Assembly (NCBI GenBank): GCA_039111635.1
Contig: JBCAQO010000014.1
Location: 1,116,001 to 1,180,000, forward strand
Origin: Heterobasidion occidentale
Lineage: Eukaryota; Basidiomycota; Agaricomycetes; Russulales; Bondarzewiaceae
Reading direction: 5' to 3'
Length of the DNA: 64,000 bases
Below, in pieces: positions 24,630-35,637 of this stretch. A program made the position numbers and the translations under genes. The notes under the pieces are model-generated. The model had not been told where the DNA came from and made no database searches. It worked only from the letters and a program-made list of their open reading frames with translations. Position 1 is the first letter of the stretch. Each line of letters begins with the position of its first letter.

Positions 24630-25669
24630 ATGGCGGACACGGGGCTCCCACCGACGATCCATTTGGCTCGCAATCGCAACTCTCGACTACCACCCCTTCC
24701 TGTAGAGTTAATGGCAGAAATAATGGACCATATTGGAGATTGGGAGCTCACCAAAGCTGTCGGACTGCCCACGTCGCTTCCCCAGCCTCTATCATGGACG
24801 CGTGCGTCTCCCACGGACCATGCACTGCTCACAGGCTACCTCCCCCTCATCGTCTCGTGCGAACCGTCTGTCCACCCTCCAACGACAGTCGGCGCCAGCC
24901 TGTCTGTCCGATTTGCATACACTCACATCCTCTCGTATCTGTTCACGCACCACCGCCCCCTCTTCCGCAAACTCTATAAACACCACCTCATTCTCATCAC
25001 CGCCGCGCATTACGGCCGTGTCTCTGTCCTTGACTGGTGGTCCTCGATGCACAAAGAGCACCCATCTGAATTCCCCACGCCCCCAACAAGAGCGATCGCA
25101 GAGGCGATCGACGGTGCGTCGCGAAGCGGACAGGTCGCAAGCTTGAACTGGTGGCTCGCATCGGACGACTTGCCCTTCGAATATACAGAGGTCGCGCTCG
25201 AGCATGCGTCCGCAAAAAACCAGGTCGCGGTGCTCGAGTGGTGGCGCATGCAGCGCGCGCGGCTACCGCTCAAGGTCGGGCGGGTCATGGACACCGCGAG
25301 CGCAGCGGGGCACGTCGGTGCGTTGACATGGTGGGCGGGGTCAGGACTAGACTACACGTACGACAAGCAAGCATTGTACCACGCAAGCTGCCACGGGCGC
25401 GTCGAGGTGCTGCAGTGGTGGCTGACAAGCGGGCTGCAGCTCTTCTTCGATCAGGACACGTTGGTGGGCGCGACGCGGCACAATCGCCCAGAGGTGCTGG
25501 AGTGGTGGGACCAGAGCGGGCTGCCGATCCAGTACCGGATGTGCGACATCGAGGAGGCGTTGGAGGATGCAATCGGAGGGGTGAGCGGGCAAGGGAGTGG
25601 TGGAAGAGGAAGGGTGTCGATTTCAACGCGAATGATAAGGAGTGGATGAAACTGCAGAATCTGAACTAA
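24630..25669 (+). CDS. F-box-like protein with ankyrin-type WW repeats, one frame break near the 3' end
   Basis: An intronless protein of about 346 residues. Residues about 20-50 (LPPLPVELMAEIMDHIGDWE) resemble an F-box. It continues with seven or so degenerate ankyrin-type repeats of about 33-35 residues, each with a paired-Trp motif: SVLDWWSSM, ASLNWWLAS, AVLEWWRMQ, GALTWWAG, EVLQWWLTSG, EVLEWWDQSG and REWWKRKG. These repeats are known from expanded fungal families that recruit substrates to SCF ubiquitin ligases. The frame shifts near 25578-25581, at a run of four G. One added G joins DAIGG to the final repeat and the ending DKEWMKLQNLN at 25667. The ATG at 24630 was chosen because it directly precedes the F-box-like region. 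Substrate unknown. Confidence 0.7.
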
Positions 25670-25988
25670 CCCGGTGGCGTTTGAAGGTCTGATGGGCGCA
25701 AGATGGGGAAATGAATTTTGTTAGTGGTCGTCTTCATAGTAGCTGCAGGTATTGTTTTTACACATACATCGTACATTTTAACGACTTGGATAATTTTTTG
25801 AATTCAGCTATGCGTACACTGACGATACTACAGCTCATGCTCGAGTGCGAACTACCACCAACGCCAGACACCTTGTCAACAAAAGAGTGCCAACAGATCT
25901 ATTTATTGGAACTCGAAACTCAATGTCCAATGTGTAGCGAGAATGCAGAGTACATAAAAACGGAATTTCTAGAAATTATGAAGAGATG

Positions 25989-28900
25989 TCAAGCAGGAAA
26001 GAACCCGACCTTCTTCCAGTAGTCAACCCACAACTTGACATCGCCTTCACCGAGCTGGGGTAGCCCCTGATCAGCTAATGTACCAGATGCCCGTAGAGCG
26101 TTCGTCATGTCAAACTTGGGGAAACCCATCGTATCCGCATACTGGTACGCGCTATCGTTCTCGTGAGCGAATGCAGAATGGTACCAATCCAGCAGACGCA
26201 ATCCAGGGTTCTGTTGAAGGACATCGGCGTCAGGCGCATCACCAGCATCTTCAGCAGACTTTCGCAAGAGGGCGAGCCATTCCGTGTATGGGACGAGAGG
26301 AATGTTCAGCACAGAAGCGAATGCAGAGAAAATAGAGGACCACGTTGCAGGTCGAGGATGAACTAAGTTCATGATTGAGGAATCAGATTGGCAGAAATCG
26401 ACGATCGCGGCGGCAGCGACATTCACGGGGATCCAAGAGACATCCTAAATGTGATGTGAGCGGGGGAGAATGCAAAGGGCCGACGCTTGTCAAAAAACCT
26501 ACCCCTTCGCAATCAGGCAAGGCCTTGAGGTGAATGGCGGACCGAACCAGCGATGGGAGCCATTCCGCTGTCGTCCATGCTCCGTTGATGCCTCCACTCA
26601 ACTGACCCACGCGAATGCTGGTCGAGCGCAGGGGCGTCTGCTTAGCAGCCTCAGCAAGTATCGTCTCTCCCACCCATTTGGACTCCCCGTAACCGTTGCT
26701 GACAGCCACGTTGGCTCCAATTGGAACCTCTTTAACAGGCTCGGCACGCGTTATGTCTGGAAGGGTATAAGAGTAAGTTTGAGCTCGTTTTTGACCATTG
26801 TTTAAAAGATCTCACCGTTGAACATTCCAATCGAGGCGGTAAACAACACACGAGGGGAGAAGGGTGTGGAGATGACAGTGAAAGGTCGACAAGATGACGA
26901 AGGCCCTTAACTTGTGGCTCAAACGACTCTAATGATAAGTTGAAGTTAACGGGCCAAGCTGTCGAACAGACTCCATTTTGAGCGAGAGCGATGAAGCAAA
27001 AAAGAGGGGAAACTGACCATTGTGTATGATATGCGTAATTGATACGCGAATCTAGGTTGTGAAAGGCGTGAATATCTGATAAACAGGATCCTGAGGCTTT
27101 GGGAATGTCGTACCTCAGACAATATTCAGTAGAGATACCAAGATCTTGCTTCGTCACATCGCCCTCGACGAGCACAACCTTCTCTGATGCCGGAGGGAAG
27201 GATCCAATCCTCTTTCCAGAAGAGCCGATTTCTGTCTGTCAAGAAGCGGGATAGAGCTGCGTGATATTCTGTTAAAAGCATAGATGCGGACGACTGATGG
27301 AGACGCGATAAGCAGTGCCAGGATATTCGAGCCCAGTGCTCCCGTACTTCCCGTCAAGAAAATTGTATCTTTCGATGGCTGAGGAGCAGAGGGAACATGC
27401 GGCGGGAAATTTTTCGAGTACCTCGCCACCATTATGTTCATCTCCTGGGCCCTGTCCAATCCCGAATTGATATCGTTCTGTCCGTGAGCAACAGAAGAGA
27501 CGAATGATGCCAGACTTGCAACAGAGGGATGCTGATAAACGAAGCTATTGGAGATGTCCTGCGTATTGGCATCCGTAGAGTCTTTGAGACTGCGGAGGAT
27601 AGTGTTTCGGATCCACGTCGCTTGCAAGCTGCAAGGAACAATTGTCGATCAGTCCCCAGCAAATCCCCAATTATGTCATAGACAGACCTGTCACATCCAT
27701 GCTGAAAGAAATCATCCCCATCCTGAACTTCCTTCTTCATCACTTTCTGGACAACGGCCCGTATGAAGCCCAGAGTTTTGGCCGAGTCCCATGCAGTTGG
27801 GGAAGGAATATCGGCTCTCCCAGTTTCGTCGACAGCAAAATAAATGGCTTTAATTTCATCGTCATAATCTTGAATGACTGCTTGTCGCCTGACACTGTTC
27901 TTGGCTGTAAAGGTGAAGGGTTTTGAGGGAGAAGAGACTAAAATCATCTAGAAATAGAGGTGCTTAGTGAACATATACCCAAAAAGGGCCCTTATCTCAC
28001 CTCTTTGAAGACCCGAGAATGCTGAGGCGCGTATGCATTCATCTCTTCTACTGAAGGCCTAAAAGCGGGTGATGTTAGCGACTCGGGAGTAGCATATTTA
28101 GCTAGATTAGGTTGACGCACCAGATCAGATTCCTAAATTCAGCTAGCTTTTCTTCATCCGAAGGGTCGAAGCGATACTCGGGTGTCGGATCGACAAGGAC
28201 TCCAGCTTGAAATTGACCACGACCAAACATCAAGGAAGCTCGAACGTGAGGGTCTTGATTGAGTATATGCTCTACAATAGCCAATCAATGGATTTCCGTA
28301 TCATATCGAGAGTCAAAAACGAACCTAGCGGGCCAGGATTGGTCTGGTGGCGATGTATGCATGATCAGTATCGATGCGCGCGAGAAAGGTCATACCCACC
28401 TTTTCCCCTGTGCTATGCATAATCTGATCATCTGTGCGCCCGAATATTTTCCAGTATCCGGGCTTCGTTGGATGAGGCTCGAAAAGATCGGAAGTAGCAT
28501 ACGCTGGCACATCTTCGTACACAGCATTAAAGACGCTGGGTGTGTTCAAGTTGCTTGACTGAATATCGAGGCAGGAAATAGGTTATAAGATGGGTCTTTA
28601 TCCAACAGGTCGGGTGGGCTTACCAACACGACAAGTTCCAATTTGCTCTCCTCATTGGGGACAAAAGCGACCTTGGCAATGTCTGATATCCTGAAATATT
28701 CCCAGTCGATATCGAAATCAGCTATTATTAATGGATCAACCAAGCATATCAGTTCTGTTTACATCTTTCAGTGTAACAGGCTCGTACCTGGAACAGTGGA
28801 GCTCAAGACCCCAGCTTCCGTGCTGGAAAAAATGGCCGTTACAGATATGTGCTTCAAAGGGAAAAGAACTACGCACCTCCCATATAAATTGAATAATGTC

Positions 28901-30238
28901 ACATTTGCAGAGACCAAGACGTCTCCAACTTGCTTGCCGAGAGGGCCGCCGCCGAACATCTACAAAAACACCGCTTCATCAACGTCTTGTTCTGACAGCC
29001 TGTCAAAGACATACAACACCGTCAAGTTCAGCTAATGTTTTGACATAAGCCGGGTTCTTGGACCATGCCTACGAAGGATCCTACAGTCAGGATCATATCT
29101 CCTTGAATCTGGATTTCATAACATACCTCGACAAAACTTGGGACTGTGAAAATGATGTCGCTATGAGCCTCCAAACTAGCAGAGAAAACATTTTCGATTG
29201 TAGGCTTCGTTGCCGGGGATTGAGGCCTAAACACATTCAAGACCAGGCCAGATGATGCCTGCAGATGACAAACTGTCAAGCCATGAATTGAGTCAGCGAA
29301 TGCAACGCTCTCACCGCCCATGCTAGAAGAAGATATCCCATCGTGTGGTACATGGGCATCGCGTGACAAGCCATGCGTTTATCGGTCAAATCTCGCTCTC
29401 CATACCACGGTACTGTCGAAGTTGCATGGCACGACCGTGAGTCCATGCAATCGGCTTGGGGAATGCGGTAGATCCTTCATGAAGAGCCTATCAGGCAAGA
29501 GAACCTATAGACGTGACAATGGTACATACCGGAAGAGTGAATGATGATGGCATTGGAATCCCAAGCAGGTGTCTCGAACGCAACGCTGGCTTCGCCCTGT
29601 GCGGAGTCGGATGATACATAAAGATCCTCGAAGACAGGTGCCACAGACGTTGTCGGCGTAGATGGAGATGTCGGGTCTGATTTCAACGATTGAAATGCAT
29701 CCTCGACCAACCCACGGCATGACTCTTCTACGATGATGTGTGAAACGGAAGCCTTGTTTATAAGATGAACAACCGCAGCATGGGAATTGCGAGGTGAGAT
29801 GGGGAAGGGCGTAAATCCTGCGTATTGAACACCAGTGACGAGCGTAGAATACGTGATGGAATCTAAACGACGTCAATGAGCAGTGTGAAACGATGGTTGG
29901 AGAAGACACTAACCTAATACGGCCAAAATACCTACAACAGGCTTTCCTGCGGTCAGATCTGGCACACTATCAGGGGAAAGACCCAAGTCTGTGCGCGTCC
30001 TCCGTGCGGCACGATGGACAGCACGAACACTCTCGGCCCAGGTGATGGTGCGAATTGAACCATCGATACTGATATACGAGTATAGAGGATGATTAGGAGA
30101 GTTCTTCGAGTGCCAATCAAATACCTCAGGCAGAGTCAACGAGCCTAAGGGAGGGGCGCGAAACGTCTGGCTGTTACGAGCCTGAGTAGGCGGAGGAGTG
30201 GGAAGAGGACGAGGAATCTGGATGGATACGGAAGACAT
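25989..30238 (-). CDS. NRPS-like adenylation-thiolation-reductase (carboxylic acid reductase-type) enzyme
   Basis: A stand-alone A-T-R enzyme: it activates a carboxylic acid as the adenylate, loads it on phosphopantetheine, and reductively releases an aldehyde or alcohol. The start MSSVSIQIPRPLPTP is at 30238. Adenylation domain: IITYS-type region after LAVLDSITYSTL, IIIHSSGSTAFPKPIAWTHG (A3), MPMYHTMGYLLLAWA, FGGGPLGKQVGDVL (A4/A5 region), LYGSTEAGVLSS (A5) and GRTDDQIMHSTGEKV (A8). Thiolation: DDFFQHGCDSLQATWIR, with the phosphopantetheine Ser after Asp. Reductase: IFLTGSTGALGSNILALL (NAD(P) site), THIIHNAWPVNFNLS, GYGESKWVGE (catalytic Tyr/Lys) and DVSWIPVNVAAAAIVD. At least a dozen introns. 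Frame breaks at about 27198, 27125 and 26863, all in the reductase domain; each is repaired by one base. Substrate not predictable by eye. Confidence 0.9.
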
Positions 30239-31860
30239 TGTTCTTGTCACAACGGGATATCTGGGATAATAGAGGGCGTTTGGTGATGTATGGCGGCGTT
30301 CAGGATGTGTCTTTTATAGTGTCGCTTATCGATGAATGAGCCTGTGGCCGTACGAACTTGATGCCAGAGGCTCGTGAAGCCTGCCGATGACGCAGTCGAT
30401 GTAATCTCTACAACCATTGAGGCCATTGGAAACGGCTGCTCTGCCGGGAATGGGCGCGAGGTAGGAAGAGAACGCCGACACCGTCGGCAAAGGCAGATTT
30501 GTGTGCTTGATTCGATTCTACGAAAGGAAGATGGTGAAGAACCGAACGCGTTTCCAACTTCGCTCGGGGACAAACGGTCATCATGAGCAGGACTTTGAGG
30601 CGCACCGCACCCATGACGTTTTGAGGACGAATATGCAATAACACTCTATATCCTCCGAGTTATGTTCTTATTCGAGCTGCCGCGGCCAAAGTAGCTTCAC
30701 AGTCAAGCCAGAGCTGACTTGTGGTGTTTTGGTTGCTATACAATCGAGTTTAATGCCGCTGCGGGTGGACATCGGTATATGGCATCGGAGAGGAAAGCCT
30801 ATCTGCCGCCGGCATTAACGTCGACTTTTCGTTCGCTGCCGTTTGAAAAACGAAAGACACGTACAGTTTTGCATGCCGGTTGACTTCTCGAACCCGGCAA
30901 AAGGCTGAGTGATGCATACGACTGACGTCATAGACGAATCGATGCTGAGCCCAGCAAGACACTTCGTGATACATACTCGCTTGTCACAGAGGGAACATAG
31001 ATACGATCCAAATTCCATTCAGCAGTATACGCTAGAGCGAGACTGAGTTGTGTTAAGTGATACGTCGTACAAGCCAGTGCAGTGGTAAAAAGACTCACTA
31101 GCTGGAGAATTTCTTTCTCCGCCTCGGCCGGAGTAGAACGGATAGTCAGGTGGCTGGCGACAACTTGGAGTCTGTCGAAGGGGATAGGCATAGAAAATTG
31201 GTAGACGGTAATAAATCTAGTGATGAAACTCACAGGCTGAGGAGCACGGATCGGCTATTGGTCGGGAGACGGCAAGATACGGCCGGTAGACCCTAACCTA
31301 CCCTAACTTAAGCCGAATTGCCAGCCTATTATATACACCCTGTTTTGAAGTCGACTTATCAACACTCTCTTGGACTGCTGCGTATTCTTGAACCTTCGTT
31401 GAGTGGAAGGAGGACGCCTAGGGCTAAGGCCTACTATGATGATCATGGCGGGAACGTAGGCGCAAACATGAACATACAACGCGTCGCAACCAATCATATG
31501 GCTCATCAATACATCCGCTTTCACCAGCTTTCACCCCGAACGTACGCGTAAGTATCCAGCCAGTGATTCTGAATGTCTTGATTACATGTTGATCAGTCTT
31601 CTTGTAGCTATCCTGACGGTTTCGTGGATCCCTGCGGCAGGTTCCACGAGTCAAATCGTGGGAACCCAGTAAACCCATGCAGCGGACATCGCCATCTTCA
31701 TGAGACCAATTCCCAAGAGGCGATCTAGGGTTGCGCTGAAGACTCTCTGCGCTGGACGCATCGTCAACATCTTTGACTGATTTATCTTAGACGGTGAGCC
31801 TTCTTCAACAAGGGACAAGAGAGATATGGCACATGGAAGGAGCTCGTGTACTATGTCGCG
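30239..31860. other. Upstream region of the A-T-R gene, gene-poor
   Basis: About 1.6 kb. Minus-strand frames at 30247-30573 and 30928-31233 are open; the second contains MPIPFDRLQVVASHLTIRST but no domain I know, and its splicing is not convincing. Two telomere-like hexamers (CCCTAACCTACCCTAAC) lie at 31291-31307. I can support nothing further here. Confidence 0.4.
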
Positions 31861-31874
31861 GACTTAGGATGGAC

Positions 31875-32230
31875 TGGAGCAGAAATTGAGGATCGCGGCC
31901 ACAGCAACATGAATGAGAACCGTGAAACCTCCTAGGCATAATAACATGAGAATCCAATAGCCAAGCATCGATGCCTCTCAAATGGCTTACCTCTTCACCA
32001 TCAGACAAAGGCTTTTCAATTGAACAGCGGCTCCAATAAGCGATGGAAGTCACTCCCTTCTCCGTCAGTGCCTCCACCCAACTGACCCACACCGAACCTG
32101 ATAGGGCTTACCAGAGTTCGTTTAGCGGCCTCAGCAAGCATCATCTCCTGAGCTTATTTCGACGCTCCATAGCCATCACAGACAGCCATGCTCACTTCCA
32201 TGAGGATCTCTTTGATGTGTTCTGCTCGTT
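31875..32230 (-). pseudogene. Decayed fragment of an A-T-R reductase domain
   Basis: This stretch matches the reductase part of the neighbouring A-T-R gene at nucleotide level and in the same orientation. GCAGAAATTGAGGATCGCGG near 31880 parallels GCAGAAATCGACGATCGCGG near 26392. GTGCCTCCACCCAACTGACC near 32068 parallels ATGCCTCCACTCAACTGACC near 26588. The match continues through the copy of GYGESKW near 32150-32190, where the minus-strand frame is interrupted. The spacing between matched blocks is nearly the same as in the intact gene. Stops and indels break every frame. So a second A-T-R gene once stood here, or its end was duplicated about 5.5 kb away. No adenylation-domain remnant was recognised to its right. 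Confidence 0.75.
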
Positions 32231-32951
32231 GAAAATCTTCGACATGAATCAAGTCGATATACAGTCTACTGCATGAGTGATCTGAGAAGCATTCTTACCT
32301 GACGCTTGGAGCCTATTGAAATGAAGCAAGACGTCATATCATATCGGACGTGTCCTATGAGGTGTCATGCATATAAGTAAGCTCATCGAAACATGTTCAT
32401 GACCAATTTTTCATACTAAGACAGTACATTGTTTTTTTCACGCAGAAATCAATGCTTGCATGACACACATAAGCGACGATCCATAAGTAACAAACAGAAT
32501 CCGTTATAGTCAAGCAAAACGGACTCAACACTGTACTGGAGAAAATGGCCGACAGGCCCTAATCTTGACTGCCTTGCTGAAGATCTGGGGGTTCGATGAG
32601 CAGGTGCGTTGTCTCAGGCATTCGTGTGTAGGGGAGATTGAAGTAACTATATGCGGCTCGCGTTTGAAGGGACTCGTAACGCAGACACCGACGGGAACAT
32701 GCAGCATGGCGCGCTCAACGGTATGATGGCTTGAGCCTACCCTCTATGAAATACCGATCGAGACCATGCCAGCATTCCATGGTCGAAGACAATCTTTACG
32801 ATTTTTCTCCTAGGCGAGTTCATAACCAGTCTCACAGAGGTAAGAAAGTCGCTCTACACTAGGTGCTGTGGAAATCGACCATACCGATCACTACCAGGCT
32901 GGCAGTTCAGAAGACATGGTTCTCATTCTTCTCGTACGACTCGGTGTGAAG
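32231..32951. other. Interval with no recognised feature
   Basis: About 720 bases between the reductase relic and the amine oxidase stop. It may contain further decayed sequence of the same origin, but I could not align it by eye. No gene called. Confidence 0.4.
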
Positions 32952-34605
32952 CTATTGCGGCAACAAGTCTTCCGCAGTACATAGCTGCTCTGAAGCTAGA
33001 TCGGTGATGTCAGCACGGCTACGAGACGGGTCATGTTTGGCATAGGTGCGATTCGGCGAGAATTTCTGTGCGATAGACTCGTCAAGTATTCCTTGGATGG
33101 AGTCGGCGACTAGTCTTCCCAACACCGGAAGGAACTACGCAAATGATTGCAAATGATCAGATATTACATCGGTAACGGCGCATTGTAGCTGACGCACCTT
33201 GTAAGCATGTCCGCTGCCTGCAGTGGCTAGTACCAAGCCAGCGTCTGAGGGGTAGTATCCTATCACCCAGTCTCCATCAGGTGAGTCCGTGTACCTATCA
33301 GAAGAAAAGTTAGGGTTTAATGACCTGGATGCGACGTTGTCTTATGATCTTACCAGCACAATCGAGTACTCGAAAATGGCTTCTGTGCAAGCTCTGGGTA
33401 TATTTCGCTCATTTGCTTGCGAAGGAGTTTCGCGGTCGCTTTGGGTATCAACAAACCCTCCTTATCATGAGAGAGGATTGTCCGCGGAGTTGATACGTTT
33501 TTCGATGTATCGTTGGATGCATAGTTCGTGTGTCCCACAGCATGGATGGCCATCTTCATGATATTCTCGCTGTTGGGCTAAATTTGCAAGCAATTTAGAA
33601 CTGTAGCAAGCAAGATGAAATCTCTTACGCACCGGAAACATGTAGAAACCTGTCGCAAAGTCGAGAATCACAGGGCATTGCCGGTACCTATCAGCTTCAT
33701 CCGGAGTCAAGCCGATAGTCGCAACACTCTGTCTACGAAGAAACAATCCATCCGGCGTATAAAGAATACAAAGCCGCGAAAGCTTACCCAGTAGCAAGAC
33801 AGCTAGTTTCGAGGTCAAGTTCAGTGAAGGAGGATGCTGTCCAAGAACCCGAAGCGATGACGACCAAATCAGCATTTATGGTCGTCCCGTCACTGCACTT
33901 GACACCAGTTGTACGTCCGTCTACCTTCGAGAGCCCCTTTGCATCTTTCCCTCCGATGACCTTGCCTCCCATAGACAGAACACGTTCTGTCATCTTGGTG
34001 ATGCCTTGTGCAGCGAAAGCCCACCCCCCATCCCGGTTGAGGAACCCTTTCATACCCTCCATGGCCCCGATATTTACCTCAGACGGAAAAGCCGACTGGA
34101 TGGCTTTACGATCGTCCAACTTCAAAACACGTGCGCCTATCGCTACATCATTTGCGAAAGAGTCTGATGCGTATGCTTCGTTCGATCCCAGAACAACTAC
34201 TCCGGATCTAAACAGGTGGGTCGCCAGCGATCAGATGCTTGGCCTTCAATTAATATGACTTGGAATATACTAAGAAACACGCACTCATGGTAGGTATCAC
34301 CCCACTCTTCTATATCCTTCCAGCTTTGAATCGAATCATGGGCTAGCTGAGTGTAGAAACGATCGGAGTAAGATGTCCGGACGACTTGATTTATCACGAG
34401 GTCGAATGAGCAATGCAAGTGCATCAGGCAGGACGACGTACTCACTCTTATTGATATCGGTGCTCGCGGCATCGGGCGCGGGGAGGACTTCCGAGCGATC
34501 AATAGCTGTGATATCTGTGAATCCTCGCTTGAGCAGATGATATGCCGTGGAAATGCCAAAGCAGCCCGCTCCAACAATGAGTATCTTGTCATCCTTGTTG
34601 ACCAT
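32952..34605 (-). CDS. FAD-dependent amine oxidase, fructosyl-amino-acid oxidase / sarcosine-oxidase type
   Basis: Flavoenzyme of the DAO superfamily that oxidises N-substituted amino acids and releases H2O2. Seven exons join in phase from the ATG at 34605 to the TAG at 32954-32952. The N-terminus MVNKDDKILIVGAGCFGIST has the FAD dinucleotide-binding GxGxxG. Later blocks: EVLPAPDAASTDINKIVRTS, SGVVVLGSNEAYASDSFAND, GGWAFAAQGITKMTERVLSM, VVIASGSWTA, PVILDFATGFYMFPPNSENI, KMAIHAVGHTNYAS, DSPDGDWVIGYYPSDAGLVL and ATAGSGHAYKFLPVLGRLVA. The last resembles the C-terminal FAD-contacting motif of fungal fructosyl amine oxidases. Residues about 45-50 (PDAAS-DINK) are typical of the same group. No frame break. 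No peroxisomal SKL-type ending is present; the C-terminus is LLPQ. Confidence 0.88.
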
Positions 34606-35637
34606 TATTCTTCAAAAGATGGAGCAGTTGAGTGTGAGGCCGGTGATCAGGAATTGAGAGAATCAGTTGCACCCGAGTCATTCCGTCCATAGCCGCGATG
34701 AGTTGAGTCTGGGCAACATTTCGAGACGAGTCAACTTAACAACGTCGCGGACTTCTAATCACGATTATCTTATCGGCTTGATTTGCTCCTCCATCCTCCA
34801 TCTCCCTTGAGTCGTATAGGCGAAGGATTGAATGGAATACGATCTTCAGGGAACGTATATCCTCGCACACCCTCAAGAAACACTGGAGGAAGCAATCTTT
34901 TGCGCCCACATCGTAAGAGCTGATCAACATCCTCGAATACAGGAATTGAAACTAAAGAGCGGGATTCCAAGGTCCTTTAGGATCAGCCTTCTCTCGATTT
35001 GGGTTTCTCTCAATACGTGACCATTCCTAGCTGTCCGCCTTACTCCCGTCGACTTTATTGATCGAGACTCGGATCGCCGATAGCCCATAGGATGGGACTC
35101 GCCAATATGGGACCTCCGTCTCCCAGGGATGATGAGGCAGCAAACGAGTGTCCGACCAAGCATCATCCATGACTTACTTGCGACTTGTCAAATAGGTATA
35201 TATGCAGTATGTCATATGCTGAAGATCGTGTTCTGACTACCTTCAAGATATGCCGACAAATCCGAGCATACCCTGATTGCTGTTGCTGCGAAAGTTCGAA
35301 AAAGTCCTTCACCTTTCTAGCTTCGGGCCGGACAGTTCGCAACATTATATGTATCCTCGCACGCACTCAAAATGAACGTTGACTCAATTGCTATGTTGGT
35401 TCATTTACCACGCATCAGCCATTCAGGCGCATTTCAAGGTGCGATATGATGCGTATAATCGGATGGATAATGACTACCCTACTAATAAAACATTGATTAA
35501 TAAGACGACAGCAGTGGAATCCTCTTTCTAACAATCAAAGTGTTCTATGGAATGTGGATCTAGATATGCAGGTACAGAAAAGCATGTGATGGAATGGAAT
35601 GGAACAGACGGAACGAAAAATGGAATAATGTAAGTAA
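34606..35637. other. Interval between amine oxidase and PAL
   Basis: About 1 kb. The PAL 3' end and the oxidase promoter should be here. A minus-strand stretch near 34770-34970 reads IPVFEDVDQLLRCGRKRLLP and looks somewhat protein-like, but it has no start, no splice support and no family I know. A repetitive GGAATGGAATGG lies near 35592. Confidence 0.4.

Noticed and set aside
25711..26022. 103-codon plus-strand frame
   Set aside because: It overlaps the 3' end of the A-T-R gene and has no recognisable domain.
31291..31307. Telomere-like CCCTAA repeats
   Set aside because: Only two imperfect units, with genes on both sides; similar single units occur near 1085 and 39998.
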